Shown: positions 34,359-46,336 of the stretch, piece after piece
Layout: each line of letters opens with the position of its first letter
How positions within the stretch are numbered: the stretch's first letter is position 1
Assembly (NCBI GenBank): GCA_026225945.1
Contig: JAMJFZ010001770.1
Span: 1,016,001-1,080,000, forward strand
Direction: 5' to 3'
Length of the DNA stretch: 64,000 nt
Source: Cricetomys ansorgei
Lineage: Eukaryota; Chordata; Mammalia; Rodentia; Nesomyidae
Notes under the pieces: model-generated
The model's database searches: none
The model's input: the letters and a program-made list of their open reading frames with translations, nothing else
Told to the model about the DNA's origin: nothing
Program-made: the position numbers and the translations under genes

Positions 34359-34958
34359 GAAAGTAAGTTCATAGAGCTAGGGGTCCTGTTTCCACTATAT
34401 TTACCCAGCCCTCAATGTTATACACAATGTTAAGCAGATAATGCTTCCTGAATCTGGAAATTGGTTATCTGTATCCAAGTGCTTGCTGTGCCTGTTCGAG
34501 ACACAGATATTGCCTGCAGGGCTTCTGAGGACATTGTGAGCAGGGAGATGTGTCAGGTAGTCAGATATGTTGTCATGTCTTCTTCTGACCACCAAATGCC
34601 TTTGGAACACAAGCAACCTGGATTTCATGTCTGGTCTGTCTTCCTCACATACTCGTGCCACTATCTTAATGGTACAGATTATGCTTACCAGGACAGGTTG
34701 CTTTAAGGCTTAGGGGAGTCTGTCCTTTTTATACTACAACACAGTGTTGCCATCTAGAAAATTCAAGTACAAGAATTTCACATCTGTGTTATAAACAATA
34801 GTAAACAAGTGCCATAATGTTTTAAGTAAGTTATGGTTTTTTTGGGGGCCACATTCAGATCTGTCCTGAGCCATGTGTGGCCTGCAGGCATGGGCTAGAC
34901 AGCAGGACCATTCCTTCCAGCACTGCTATCCACACGAGTCCATCGTCCATGACTTACC

Positions 34959-35068
34959 AACCTATTTATCTTCTGACTGTGGCAGATGACTCCTGAGCTT
35001 GTAGGCTGGTGCTCACGTTTACAAACAGCTGATAAAGACCACTTCCCAGCAACGGTGCTTGAAAAGGG
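34959..35068 (+). repeat. unidentified direct repeat, copy 2
   Basis: This partner of 33491-33600 lies 1.47 kb downstream in the same orientation (tcttctgactgtggcagatg, actcctgagcttgtagg, tgataaagaccactt, gcaacggtgcttg). The flanks do not match, so the shared unit is short. Confidence 0.75.
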
Positions 35069-35107
35069 TTTCTATGAAAATAATTATTAGTCCACACAGG
35101 TCCCCAG

Positions 35108-35463
35108 TGTGGTGGTTTGAGTAAAAATGGCCCCCAAAGGCTCATATTTAAATGCTTGGTTCTCATTTGGTGGAACTGTTTTGAGAAAGGCTAGGAGGTA
35201 TGTCACTATAAGTGGGCTATGAAGTTTCAAAAGTCCATGCCAGGCCTGGCCCCTTTTCTCTCTGCCCCCAACTTGTAGATCAGTTCTAAATTATCATCTA
35301 CTGCCTCAGTGCCATGCCTGCTTGCCTAATGCCGTGCTTCCTGCCATATGGTCAAGGACTACCCCTCGGAAACTATAAGCAAGCCCCAAATAATTACATT
35401 CTTTCCTAAGTTACCTTGCTCACGGTATCTTCTCACGGCAATAGAAGAGTTACTAAGACTACA
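35108..35463 (+). mobile_element. ORR1-like MaLR solo LTR, full length
   Basis: It spans 356 bp from tgtggtggtttgagtaaaaa to gagttactaagactaca, with gctcatatttaaatgcttgg, ggtggaactgttttgagaaa, aactataagcaagccccaaa and cttctcacggcaatagaaga between. The TG...CA-type ends and the length are right for an ORR1 LTR. I see no clear 5-bp target duplication. It lies antisense to EXOC6B. Confidence 0.88.
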
Positions 35464-35558
35464 CTTCTCTCAGGCCCCCCATCAAGAACATCTCTTTCAT
35501 GAACTCATTCCCCTACTACCCAACCCCTGGTACTGTTTTCCATTACCAATCTTTGTGT

Positions 35559-35654
35559 CAGGCATGGTCATTCCTGTAATTTGAGCACTCAGAAGGTTGA
35601 GGCAGAAGGATCCAGAGTACAAGTCCAACCTGGGCTACACAGTGAGGGCCTGGC
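35559..35654 (+). mobile_element. old B1-type SINE
   Basis: The blocks caggcatggtcattcctgta, gcactcagaaggttgaggca and caacctgggctacacagtga are followed by an AAT-repeat tail. Confidence 0.8.

Positions 35655-35700
<46 letters not shown>
35655..35700. repeat. (AAT)n microsatellite
   Basis: A perfect AAT run of about 15 units has grown from the SINE tail. It explains the poly-Ile frame seen here. Confidence 0.97.
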
Positions 35701-38700
35701 TCATCTTGGGAACTATCTAAAGGCTCCTCATGCAGCAGGTTCAGGACCAATTTGAAGAAGCACTTGTGGGAGGTTCCTTCCGTTTAACCACTTCTTGTTT
35801 ATGATAAGAAACTGGTAACTGGCACCTGGGGCCTTTTGAAATATGGGCCTGCTTCACTCCTACCTTCCTCGGAAAAAGTCCTCCAGTTAGGCAGTAGTTT
35901 AGAATGGTTATCCTGTGGATCAAAGGATATTTTAATGTGTGCTAGATCACAAAATCTGCCTTTGACATAAGTGGGCTTTCTATTAAGAACAGCATTTAAA
36001 TGATTAACAAAGGGAAGGGTCATCTTAGGAACAACACAATGTTCATTATATTTGAATGTTCATAGAAACTTGATTTTAAAACAAAACCGTTATCGAGTAG
36101 GATTATGACACAATAGACAAAAGGAAGTGAAACTGGACAAGGGTTTCTGAGTTGTTCTCCTGTTCTAAGTGGTGACTAACTGAAGTTACTGATTGTCTTT
36201 TACCTTAGCAGAAATAATCTGTTCTACTACCACAAAGAAACAGGCAGGTATCTCTTTAGGCACACTGTTGTTTTTAAGGCAGGCCCTGTGTCTGCAATGG
36301 AAATGCACTGTGTTTACTTTAGACATAGGGAAGAAGTTGGGGAATAAGTACTCTAGAGGGAATCCACAACACACTCTAAAAAAAGCCCAGATATCTTGGG
36401 ATGGCTCCGTGTGGAAGTGCCTTGCCAACAAGCTCCATTCAGAAATCTGATGCAATGTCATAGGCTTGTTCATTCAGTTTTATAAAAATTTAATGCAGAT
36501 CAACAGTAAGTATATGCTGGGACTAAGAAGTGGAGGATAAAGTGAAATAAGCAAAGAAAGGACATCTCAAACTGTTAACTGCTGGCCAGACATGGAATCT
36601 GAACACTGTAAACTACACAAGTAAAGCAAATACTTTTTTAGTGAGTTAGATGCCCCCACAGTGAATGTGAAGAACATCAGAGTTAAATACTTTAGGGTAG
36701 CACAATTTACAGAATTGAGAAGAATAAACAGGATAGTAAAAAGAAATTCTCAATGAAACAGAACAGATGAGACTAAAGACAAAATAAGAGAGCTTAGGGG
36801 GTAAGGAGTAAAGATCCTAATATCGACAGGAATAAAAAGTCTGTCTACATCTTAGACCCATCCACACTCACACACATATATACACACACAGACAGAAGGA
36901 CACATAGAGACAGGAAAAAGAGACACACAGAGACGGAGTCCAATTTTCTTTCAGTTTAACTCTCCTTTCCACGTATATTTTACAGCTCTTTTACAATGGA
37001 CCCCTTTTGTACTTACAGATTCAATCTTGGCCCTGACTTGCACTTTTCATACGTAAGTATTCCATTTCTGTGAGACTCTGAAGTGTAGTTTATGAGCCAG
37101 TTTCTTTAATTTGAACTCACCTTGGGAGTAGCTAAAGACTGAAGAGTGTGATGAAAGTGATGATCTGCTAGTTTCCCCGAGTAGACCTCAATGGGTTTGC
37201 CTACTTTCTCTGTTGGAACCCTTGCCAAATGCTGTGAGTAGTTATAGAGCGGGCTGCCTGTGCATGAAACATCACATAGAGCAGAGAAGAGCTGGCTGTA
37301 GGCTTGAGAGTCTCCACACTGCTCAGTCCAGCAGCTCAACTATCCAGAATTGCTGAGTAGTAGAATCCTGAGCTCCATACATGATTCAAGCCAATATGTT
37401 ATGGGAGTCAAAGAACTGAAATACACACAACGTTCTCATGACAATACTATCACATGTCCATGTTAGAATCAAGGACTTGGTGATCACCTATTTGCTCCTT
37501 TGGGCAGAAGTCGTACTCACTGTGCATTACTGAAGCTTTGTGCACAGCTGGTCCTCAGAGTTTGATGAAATGACTGAAATGAAAACCCAACACTGGTGTT
37601 CAACGGAATTTCAACTTCATGTTTTGCCATGGAATTGTTAAAAGTAAAGAGCAACTATCCACCTGCTGCTTGACCTCTGTAATTCCTAAAGATAAACAAC
37701 TAGAGGCCACCAATTTCTGGAATGTAGATACTGCTTTAAAATAGTTCACCAAACGAGAATTTAATTTATCCTCAAGCTTTAACATTACCCAAGCTTGGGA
37801 GCTGAAATGAATATAAACATATTTTTGCATGTAAAACTGTACTGAAATTGAACTTTTATAACATAAATAATAAATGCTAAAGAAAGATCTTTCGACTTGT
37901 ACTGCATAGTTCATTATTATTAATAGCAGATTTTCTAACCCTAGAATCTTAGCAGATGAAAAGTGTATGTTAATTTAGTTTAACTGAAATATCATGAAAG
38001 CTTGTCTATTCAAAATGTCATTTCACTTTTTACCTTAAGAAGAAGAAAAATGGAAATAGAGTAGGTGAAAAAGGATGAATGGCTTTATGATCCAAATCTA
38101 ATTTTCTTTCTAATGAAATTACAGAGCTTTTAAACGACACTCTGCCATTACAGTCTATACAGAGATTCTTTCATCAACGTCCATGTTTTGGATGTTTTAA
38201 ATTATCACCTAATTGCATCTGAAAATCTAACATAAGAGAATGTGAGTATATGATCAGCATGATACACCAAGAAAACAGAGAGGTAAACAGCCAGCATCTG
38301 AACGGCACTGGGAGAGTATGTACCCTAAAACACACCAGGACAAACCCCTTCTCTAATGGGCATGCACCCTACATTCTGCCTTGTATGGAACTCTGCTTGG
38401 GCCAGGTACAGCTTCGGTCTGACATTCTGTTGCCACCTTGAAATCATAGCACCTATGATGCCTACAAGAAACCCTCACAAGACTGGGCCCTTGAACATTC
38501 TCTCCTGGAAGTGAGGAGGGCTCATATTTTCGTCCCCTTTCTGAAGGTATGTAAGTACTTAACGATTGCTGGGGCTGGGGAAACTCTTCTGCAACGACTT
38601 AGCAGCAGTAAGTTGCCTATGTTCCCTGAAAACAACCCATTATTCATTCTCCAGTAAGTAACTCCAGCTAGACTTGGGTGGAATTATTGTTGGTGGGTTT

Positions 38701-38851
38701 CTTTTGTTTTCTTTAGGGGAGGGTGCTATTGTGTATGTTCTATCTTGGGTAAACAGACATTTAATCAAGAAAAGTCATACTACACTTGCTTTAATTTTCA
38801 CTTAGTCTAGTGTTTCCATTACCATTTGAATTTTTTATTTACTATTATTAA
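35701..38851. other. repeat-poor non-coding stretch
   Basis: About 3.1 kb has no recognised SINE, LTR or L1. It contains a minus-strand open stretch ending at a good donor (37106-37339) and an AT-rich, repeat-free part at 37700-38240 that may be conserved. Confidence 0.5.
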
Positions 38852-38890
38852 TGTGTGTGTGTGTGTCTTTGTGTGTGTGTGTGTGTGTGG
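38852..38890. repeat. (GT)n microsatellite, interrupted
   Basis: The GT run is broken once by ct, and lies at the tail side of a reverse SINE. Confidence 0.93.
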
Positions 38891-38891
38891 T

Positions 38892-39053
38892 GTGTAATGG
38901 GTGTGTACTGGGTATGTACTTGCCACCATGGAAGTACGAGAATAACTTTGTGAAGTCAGTTCTCTCCTTCCACATTTATATGGGTTTCAGGGAATAAACT
39001 CGGGCAGGATTTCATGGCAAATGCTTTACTTGCTGAGCCACTGTCCTAGTCCC
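38892..39053 (-). mobile_element. B3-type tRNA-derived SINE
   Basis: The blocks gtcagttctctccttccaca, tgggtttcagggaataaact and gcaaatgctttacttgctga are followed by gccactgtcctagtccc. This is a reverse copy of the same type as 29010-29213. Confidence 0.75.
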
Positions 39054-41605
39054 TGCCTAATAATTAAATCTCTTAATAAGATAAACAATGAAATCAGAAG
39101 CTAAAAAGGTTTGGACACTGTGAGAATGATGGACTCTGTGTGCTCACACATCTGAAAGAAGACTAGTGAAAGCGCCACCTCCAGACTTAGCTCACGAAAC
39201 CATCGTGATGAGTAGGAAGCACTACTGCATAGAGAAAAGACACCAGTGTCAGTGAAGAGGACGCCTGGCAGCATAAGGAACAGAGAGCCAAAGCCGCCAC
39301 TTCTAAACAAGCAGACAGTGAACACAGATTAAAAATTGAGACTGGCTATGGCCATCTTCATGATAATGAGACTGCCTGAAGGTGAATTTGCTGCTTTGGG
39401 TAAAGATTTCCCCAAGGAAAATACAACACAGTCTGGGTTGGGTGTTTTGAAAAGACAGAGGAAGGATGCCAAGTTCTTATCATAGAATTTTAAGACCTTT
39501 TCCCACCACCTAATTTAAAAGTCTGCTTTAGGATTGTGAGGAATACGAACAACAGGACACTTAACCATGTGAAGTCCCCTACATTAACATACAAATAGGA
39601 ATTCTACTTGGTAGTTTAAGCATCTGAGAATAGACTAGATGAATGAAAAGAAAGGGATGTTTTCAGTGCAGATTGCGAAAGGATTGTTTTGCAGTATGTC
39701 AGTCTATCTGCTAACACAGTCTTACACTAAGGAAGTTGCTCACATCGTCTAGGTTGGAAATATCCCTTTCTAACTGCTGAAACAGAGGAAAGTGTAAGTG
39801 CAATTTAGATGACACGTTCAGTAGGAAGAGACACAGTGTCATTATCAGTAAAATTTTGTAGTTTGGGCTTTTACTATTCAAACATCATAAAAGAAACTCT
39901 GGGAGTGGAATACAGCACAAATAGGAGCTTCAGCATCCACACCACCATTGCTCACCAGGAGCTCACAAGTTTTTGAGCATTCACACCTGGCTCAGGCCCA
40001 CCTTATCCTGGATACGCTTTTCCACTGACCCCTCAGATCACATGCTCTGTAAACATAGTTGCTCTCCATAGGTACCAAAACCACAAACTTGTGAGAATGA
40101 CAACATTTCCTTTGCATGAACAGTGAAAAAGGGAACATTTTTTTCGGTTATATTCCAATGAAATCACTTTCTGTTTTCCATGAAGTATGAATTGGCTTAT
40201 AGGTTTCTGAGAACAAATTGGAGGAGAAGGGAATGGATCCCCACTGAACCTTAAAGCAAAATCTCAATCTTTCCCATCTTAGATCACAAAGACCCAAGCT
40301 ATAGGTGAAAGGTGTTCGGTGTGGGAGGAGACAGCCCCATTTCTGACAATTCTAGGAAACCCTTATGAAAAAGAAAACCCGACCCAGCCCCCAAATATTA
40401 AGTTGACACACGTTTCTGGGATGTGACCTGAATTCTCAAGCCTTGGCTGGTCTATAGATGCATGATTCTGCAGAACAGGGCTTTCCAGAATTGTCATCAA
40501 TGACAGATTACACCACCCATCCACAAGGGTCCAGGGCTAGCTCAGGCCATCCATTACAGGTTAAAAGCTATTCCGGCAGGAATCCAGTCACAGTGGTAAG
40601 GAGGTTACCAAGACAAGGGGTCCTACAGCTTTAAGAAACACTCTGGGCATCTACAAGTTTTCAGAATGCAAACTATGTCAGCTCTGAAAACAAGAGGCAC
40701 TGCATCATCATGGCAGGAGAAACAAAGCCAGCCACCCTTCTAAAACAGACAAAAAAAAAAGATTGTTTTAATAGGAGAGAAGCATCAGTCATTGATGCTT
40801 ACTTTATTCACACTTTCTATCCAACCCCATCCATCTTCAGAGTGAAGAGATGACAGAGCACAGCTACAGCTCTCCCTTTTGGCCCCCACCCATCTTGTTT
40901 TACTATACCACAACCACCAGGGCCTACCAACCCAACCTTACCAGTCTGCAAGAACAGCCCTATGGGGGGGCCTTCCTATCTTGTGGGCTTGCTAAAGTTC
41001 AAGGAGACCTAAGTATCTGTCTTCATCGTGATACTGTAACAGGACTTCCCATCAGGCTAGCACGGCAGGTCAGAACCTTTCCAAATCATCTTCAAGTACC
41101 ACCACTCTGTTGCTGATGGCGGACCCTATTCTACAAAGGAGGCGATAGAAGATATGAAGCAGCAGGAAAGTCAACAACCCAGAAGGCAAAACACTTCATT
41201 TTCCTTCGACACTGCTGGCCAAATTATCCACACAAAGTTCTCTAGGCAGGCAGTCTCTGCATCAGTGCACCTGCTTAGCATGGGTTTGACGAGTCATCTT
41301 TTCGCTGTGTCTGCAGAAGTCAATGGCCACACAATGGGTCGCATCACTTGAGGGTCACTTGAGTCCCTCTACTCTGTGGATCCCTCCTCCCACTCCCTGC
41401 CTTCCCTTCTACCCACAAAACCTTTACTCCACCATAACTAAGGATCTCAGATAGCTAAATAAAAGAGGTGGCCTCAAACACAGGGAAAAGCCCTTAGGTC
41501 TCCAGTGTGAATCACCAATGCCAAAAACCCTCCCCTCCCCTTTTCCTTAAGACCTGATGGTCTTCAGTCACACATCTTAAAAGGAAAACAAAAAACAAAA
41601 ACACA
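39054..41605. other. repeat-poor non-coding stretch left of the exon
   Basis: No named repeat is recognised. The open frame 40850-41116 is followed by a stop and has no Sec15-like sequence. Confidence 0.5.
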
Positions 41606-41614
41606 AAGACTTAC
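41606..41614 (-). other. EXOC6B: splice donor of the EXOC6B exon
   Basis: Read on the minus strand, the exon ends ACAA and the intron starts GTAAGTCTT, a strong U1-type donor. This fixes the exon end on a codon boundary. Confidence 0.85.
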
Positions 41615-41688
41615 TTGTCTCAAGTCGATGAAGGCCAACTGCAGCGTGTCCTCCTGGAACCCAGGCACCGGGCCGGATCTGGCAAACT
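41615..41688 (-). CDS. EXOC6B: internal coding exon of exocyst subunit Sec15 (EXOC6B, less likely EXOC6)
   Basis: This 74-bp exon is read on the minus strand. A pyrimidine-rich tract (CCTCTTTTCTTTCCCACAG) precedes it and it ends CAA before the donor GTAAGTCTT. It opens in phase 1: its first two bases, AG, complete a split codon that reads Glu if the previous exon ends in G. It then encodes 24 codons that begin FARSGPVPGF, continue QEDT and end LQLAFIDLRQ, closing on a codon boundary. From memory, this matches the C-terminal domain of Sec15, just before the conserved segment with a WDWSTYLADYGQP-like motif, which should lie on the next exon beyond the left edge of the window. Sec15 is a subunit of the octameric exocyst that tethers secretory vesicles to the plasma membrane, and its C-terminal domain binds Rab GTPases such as Rab11. 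The ARSGPVPGFQEDT wording and the very large introns favour the paralogue EXOC6B; EXOC6 is the alternative. No frameshift or stop is present, so a processed pseudogene is excluded by the intact splice sites. Confidence 0.85.
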
Positions 41689-41707
41689 CTGTGGGAAAGA
41701 AAAGAGG
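41689..41707 (-). other. EXOC6B: splice acceptor of the EXOC6B exon
   Basis: Read on the minus strand, the 19 bases before the exon are CCTCTTTTCTTTCCCACAG, an almost unbroken polypyrimidine tract with a consensus CAG end. This is what fixes the exon start. Confidence 0.85.
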
Positions 41708-42771
41708 ATAAAAAGCGCCTTTAACTAACCATGGACAGGGAGATTGGCAGACGGATGACAGGGAAGACAAGAGAGGCTGGGGAAAAGGAGGACTGAGCTT
41801 CTAAGGAGTCATGTCTCTCTCCCTTCAGCTTCTTTGTTGGCCCTTCAAAATTCGTGTCATCAAAACACCATTAATTCCAGCATCCTGACAGCAAGGAAAC
41901 TGTACTAATTCGACCTGAAATTTATTCCCATGAGCTGCGCTGGGTTTCAGAGTATTTGTTTTGTGAATGGACAAACAACTTGCAAAGGAGGAAGGGAGGA
42001 GGGGGAGAGAAAAGTTTTTCCTCTCAACACAATAAAATCTTCAGCTGAGAAACTCTTTTCAGTTCCGAAAGCTATTTATATTTCAGATCGCTGAAGGAAT
42101 TTTCTAATTTCATGGTTGTCACCTCATTCCCTAAGCATTTATCAAAAATATTCCTACCACATCATTAATTATTCCCTCACTGATTATTTGTATTATCTCA
42201 TGAGTGCCAACCTCCTACGCAAAGCACACAAATGCACACCACTAGCAGCAGCTGCTGCTGCTCCCTGATCAGAGTTTGGCTTAAAAAAGCAAAGAAGTAT
42301 TGGCAGATATGAAGATGCCCACCTGGATGAACTGACTGCAAAATGTTAAGGGACATTTTCATATGCTTGTCCTAATGGATGGAGTCTTTGCCCTTGAGTT
42401 TCATTTTCATGCTACTTTAAAAATTCCATCTTCTCTTCCTCCACTTGTTTTCTCTAGGCTGAAGAGGCCCACATGAATGATATCTGCAGTTTACAGTAGC
42501 ACCTTGGGACCCATGCTCCATTCTTCCATTTTATTAACAAGCGAGAAATGACTACAGGGACAATGCTAGTACCAGTTACGAATGTCAAGTTTTATCATCC
42601 CTGCTTATTAGAAAATCAAAAGGTCTGAAGTTCCCTCCACACAGACAAGCTCAGAGCACAGTCAAGATATGGATAGTTGCTGTATCTTCAATACTTATTT
42701 CGAAGTCAAAGTGTGATGGACATTTCATATTCACCTACTATTTACATTAAAAGCAGATCAACTACTTAAAA

Positions 42772-42773
<2 letters not shown>
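41708..42773. other. repeat-free intron flank with a CAGCTG-centred palindrome
   Basis: No transposable element is recognised. It includes an AT-rich section (about 42050-42230) with attaattattccctcactga and the 16-bp palindrome agcagcagctgctgct at 42244-42259. This is a candidate conserved element next to the exon. Confidence 0.5.

Positions 42774-42817
<44 letters not shown>
42774..42817. repeat. (CA)n microsatellite
   Basis: A perfect run of 22 CA units. Confidence 0.98.
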
Positions 42818-42820
<3 letters not shown>

Positions 42821-44100
42821 GTATTTTCCTTTCAAACACGTATTCCCCAAGATGGGATATAAGAACCTACCGAACTGGTATATTTTTTTAAATTTTTCCT
42901 ATCTAGCTAGAAAACGAAATGACTCTTTACATTGGGTAAATTTAAAAGATGATGTATGAACAATGATTGCTGTTCAACTGCCTTTGTCCCTCCCTTTCCA
43001 CCCATTTTGAAATCATACAGATTTATATAAAATCTTTTCCTCAGGTTTAAAAATGTAATGCCAACAACTTAGACTGTAGAGACAAGGGAACATTATATGA
43101 AAGGAATTATAAATAAATGCATTAAACCGATTTAAATATAGCACAAGTGCGCTATATACCTGCATACAAAATACTCTTATTGTAGACATTTCAAACAAAA
43201 AGGATGCATAAGAAAGGAGATCAACTGAACACAGTCAGCCTTAGTAAAGTATCTGTTTGCTTTGAGAAGAAAACTCACATGCCACTTAGAATCCAACACT
43301 ATCCAAAGGAGGACTAAGAAACTCAAGTTTCAAAAGAGTAAAGTTCTAAAACTGCACAAACATTGGGTGAAAAGCATGCTAATGGAAATTCTGACACAGC
43401 ATACTCTGCCCATCAGCAGTGATGTGCAGTGAGCAATAGTAAGCATCGCATCTGGTAACCCAGTGTATAGGAACCGTGGATCCCAAACATGACTGCCTCA
43501 CAGGATGCCTTTGTTGGAAGAAGTTCTATGAATTATAGCTACGACCTCTCTTCCCAACAGCCTTGATAACTGGTCAGTTTACACACACTTCCCGCAAGAT
43601 TATCTTGAATAGTCCTGTAGCATTCAAGCCAGTGATGCCTCATTTAAAGCATTTCAAGTCCTCTCTATCAGAAGTCCTGGGTGAGTGAAAATGTCCAGCT
43701 GCTGAGATGTTCTACTGTCCTGCCCATGTCCAACTAAACAGAACCACCCATGGCACACAGTTGGAAGGCGTAGGAGCTGGGTTTGCATTCATGCCACTCC
43801 TCACTGAAATTCTCCCTGGCTGACAGATAAAACAACTCAGGAGTATGGTTGTGCTTATATGCTGAGCTCTCAGTCACTTTACAGACCTGGATTTTATGAC
43901 ATACCAACCGTCTGGTTCCCAAAAGACATAGTGGTGTTTGACTTATCCTTTTATAAAGAGAACCAGAGAAAGGTAATTATGCCAGGTACAACAAAGTGAA
44001 GAGATTAATCTCCACAAATCACTTATGGAAATGTCTAATTACTGTAAATCCAACTTCATATTTATAGTTTTCCCTCTTCACTTCATACATAATTTTTTTA
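42818..44100. other. non-coding stretch, nothing recognised
   Basis: AT-rich to about 43200, then ordinary. No named repeat or exon is recognised. Confidence 0.45.
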
Positions 44101-44163
44101 AGTACTGGGCATCAAACCTAAGGCCTTGTGCACACTAGATAAGTATTCTATCTCCGAACTACA
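44101..44163 (-). mobile_element. ID-like SINE fragment
   Basis: The sequence agtactgggcatcaaaccta followed by aggccttgtgcacactagat and aagtattctatctccgaact is the reverse complement of the ID tRNA-like core. Confidence 0.75.
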
Positions 44164-44591
44164 CTTCTATAATACTTACAATCCCATGAAGATAGTAAAT
44201 TCCTTAGAGATAAGGATCCTATCACAAAGTTTAACAATTATTCAAAATAGTATATGCTCAACAAATACTATGTTTCAATTAAACAAGTTACATAAAAATC
44301 AAGATTCACTAGACACATAGACTCGTAACTGATAAGAAAAGTTTCTGGGCTGCTATAGGCAAGGTCCTTAAAACAGGTATCAACTTATAGGCTTATAAAC
44401 TAATGAGTTCCCTAAAATCACAGTCTCAATGATTTTAAAGGGAGAGTCTTTGGGGGTCATAAACATCAGAACTGGAGTTCCACTTTTCCAAAATTCCAGG
44501 GAGAATTTTCCTGAATTCAAAAGATTACTTAGCCTGTTTATGTCTTTAATAAACATCAAACCAAAAATTTAGAATGGTAGATCATTCCTTA

Positions 44592-44690
44592 CAGAGTGGT
44601 GATAAGGATTAAGCCAAGTCGCACATATAAAGCAGCTGGCAGAGTGCCAGGCATATCATAACTGATTATCCTTATAATTGTTTTTCTTGT
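44592..44690 (+). mobile_element. MIR 3' part
   Basis: The sequence gtgataaggattaagccaag followed by catataaagcagctggcaga and gtgccaggcatatcataact matches the MIR core/3' end. Confidence 0.65.
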
Positions 44691-46336
44691 GTGTGAATAT
44701 GCATTTCTCCACAAAGAAAGGTTCCTAGCTTTTACTGAATTCTCAGAGATTTGGTGACCCAATGTCAAGAAATATTGTCCTGTATCTATGATAAAACATG
44801 AAAAGAAACAGAGTAAACCAGGGATGACTCAGTGAGCAGGTATTTCTTTATAGGAAAATTTATGGGCAGATACTTATTTCCTTTTACGGGAATTAATATG
44901 ACCAGTCTGTTAGCCACAACACAGAAATTTCAGTTTATATTATTAGAAAATAGTAAATAAATGCATGAAATAAAACTTCTATAATTCTGTGATTTAATAC
45001 AGTCTCAGAAATATAACTCCTAGAATAAGAACCTTATAAATACATAAAAAGTTAGCAAAAACTATAAATATTTTAAAAAACAAAATAAGAATTCATACAG
45101 AGCCTGATTTCAACTAGGTAAAATAAAAATACACATGGACTCATGCTAATTAGCATCTATTTCACAATGTACCCAAGGCTACTACAGAAAGGAGAGTGAC
45201 TTCTTCTTTGTATTTGTAAACTTTTATAACCCAAGAAGAAGAAATACAAGAACACTGGAATGGTGACATAAAATAATACTGATCAGCAGTACACTTTTTA
45301 GTGACAAGAGGTACAGCAGGATAGGCTGACAGGCACAAATTCTCTAACACTGACAGGTGGGAAGTGAAGCCACACCCATTTCACATGCAACATGGTAAGG
45401 CCCCTAGAGTCACGGACTGACATCACAAATCACAGCCAAGTGGAAGCAGCAGGCACAAACAAGGACTAGTCATTCTTGGATTTGTTTCTGGACAGTAGGT
45501 TTCCAGTCTCTCAGTGACCTGTGCCAGCATGAATGAATGCGTCTGGAGTCTGGAGTTCTGCAGGGCAGCACCATCCAGGAAATCAAAAGGCCAAAAAGCC
45601 AAAACCGAAAAAAAAAAAAAAAAAAAGTTTCATTTTACACAGAATTGAATCCTCCCTCTCACCAGTTCCTGTTGCTTGGGGATGAGGCCAAACTCCGGTG
45701 AGTTGGCATCTGCTTGCAAGTTGTTATACTAGTTGTAAGAAGCACCAATTCATTCCACAGTGTACCACTCTCTCCATCCTTTGTCCTGTCCTATCAGGAG
45801 GGACTCACTGAGTTTAACACGGTACCAAGTCTTGACTCTTAAGATTCAATTTGAAAATTCAAAAAAATGAGGAAACTGCCAACTAACTGAAAACTGTGTA
45901 ATAAATTATAAGAGGCTCACAAAGAAGGCACACAGAAAGATTCCAAGAAGAAAGAAAATCTATCCAACAACCTCTGACATTCTAAACACAAAAACCTTTG
46001 AGATGTGGTCATCATTTTAAGAAATGCTAATTTTCAAAATATGCTATAAATTTAAAACTCAAATAATGTTCACAGTCTAATAAAGTTACCATGGGGTAAA
46101 AGGAAAACAACTTTATAATTTCAATTTTTTTTCCACATTTCTTTTTAGGTTGATGTTAACACTAATAAAGTCCACCGCCTCATGGGAGAAGGAAACAAAT
46201 GTCTCGAATTTTATCTAGTGCATTCACAATTCCCTGAAGAAAACAAAATGCTTCAGTGTAAAGTGTGGTGAATACCGAGGATACAGTAGGTAGGTAAAGT
46301 TAGCATGAGGGTGTGAGTTCGACCCAGAAGCCAGGT
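44691..46336. other. AT-rich non-coding stretch
   Basis: An A-run lies at 45608-45626. No exon or named repeat is otherwise recognised. Confidence 0.45.

Larger units (their letters stand above)
1..41614 (-). other. EXOC6B: intron on the 3' side of the EXOC6B exon (continues beyond the window)
   Basis: No other Sec15-like exon is recognised in this interval on the minus strand. In particular, no frame encodes the expected WDWSTYLADYG-like continuation, so the acceptor of this intron should lie beyond position 1. The interval is filled with transposable elements and simple repeats listed separately. The extent is inferred from the absence of the next exon. Confidence 0.65.
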
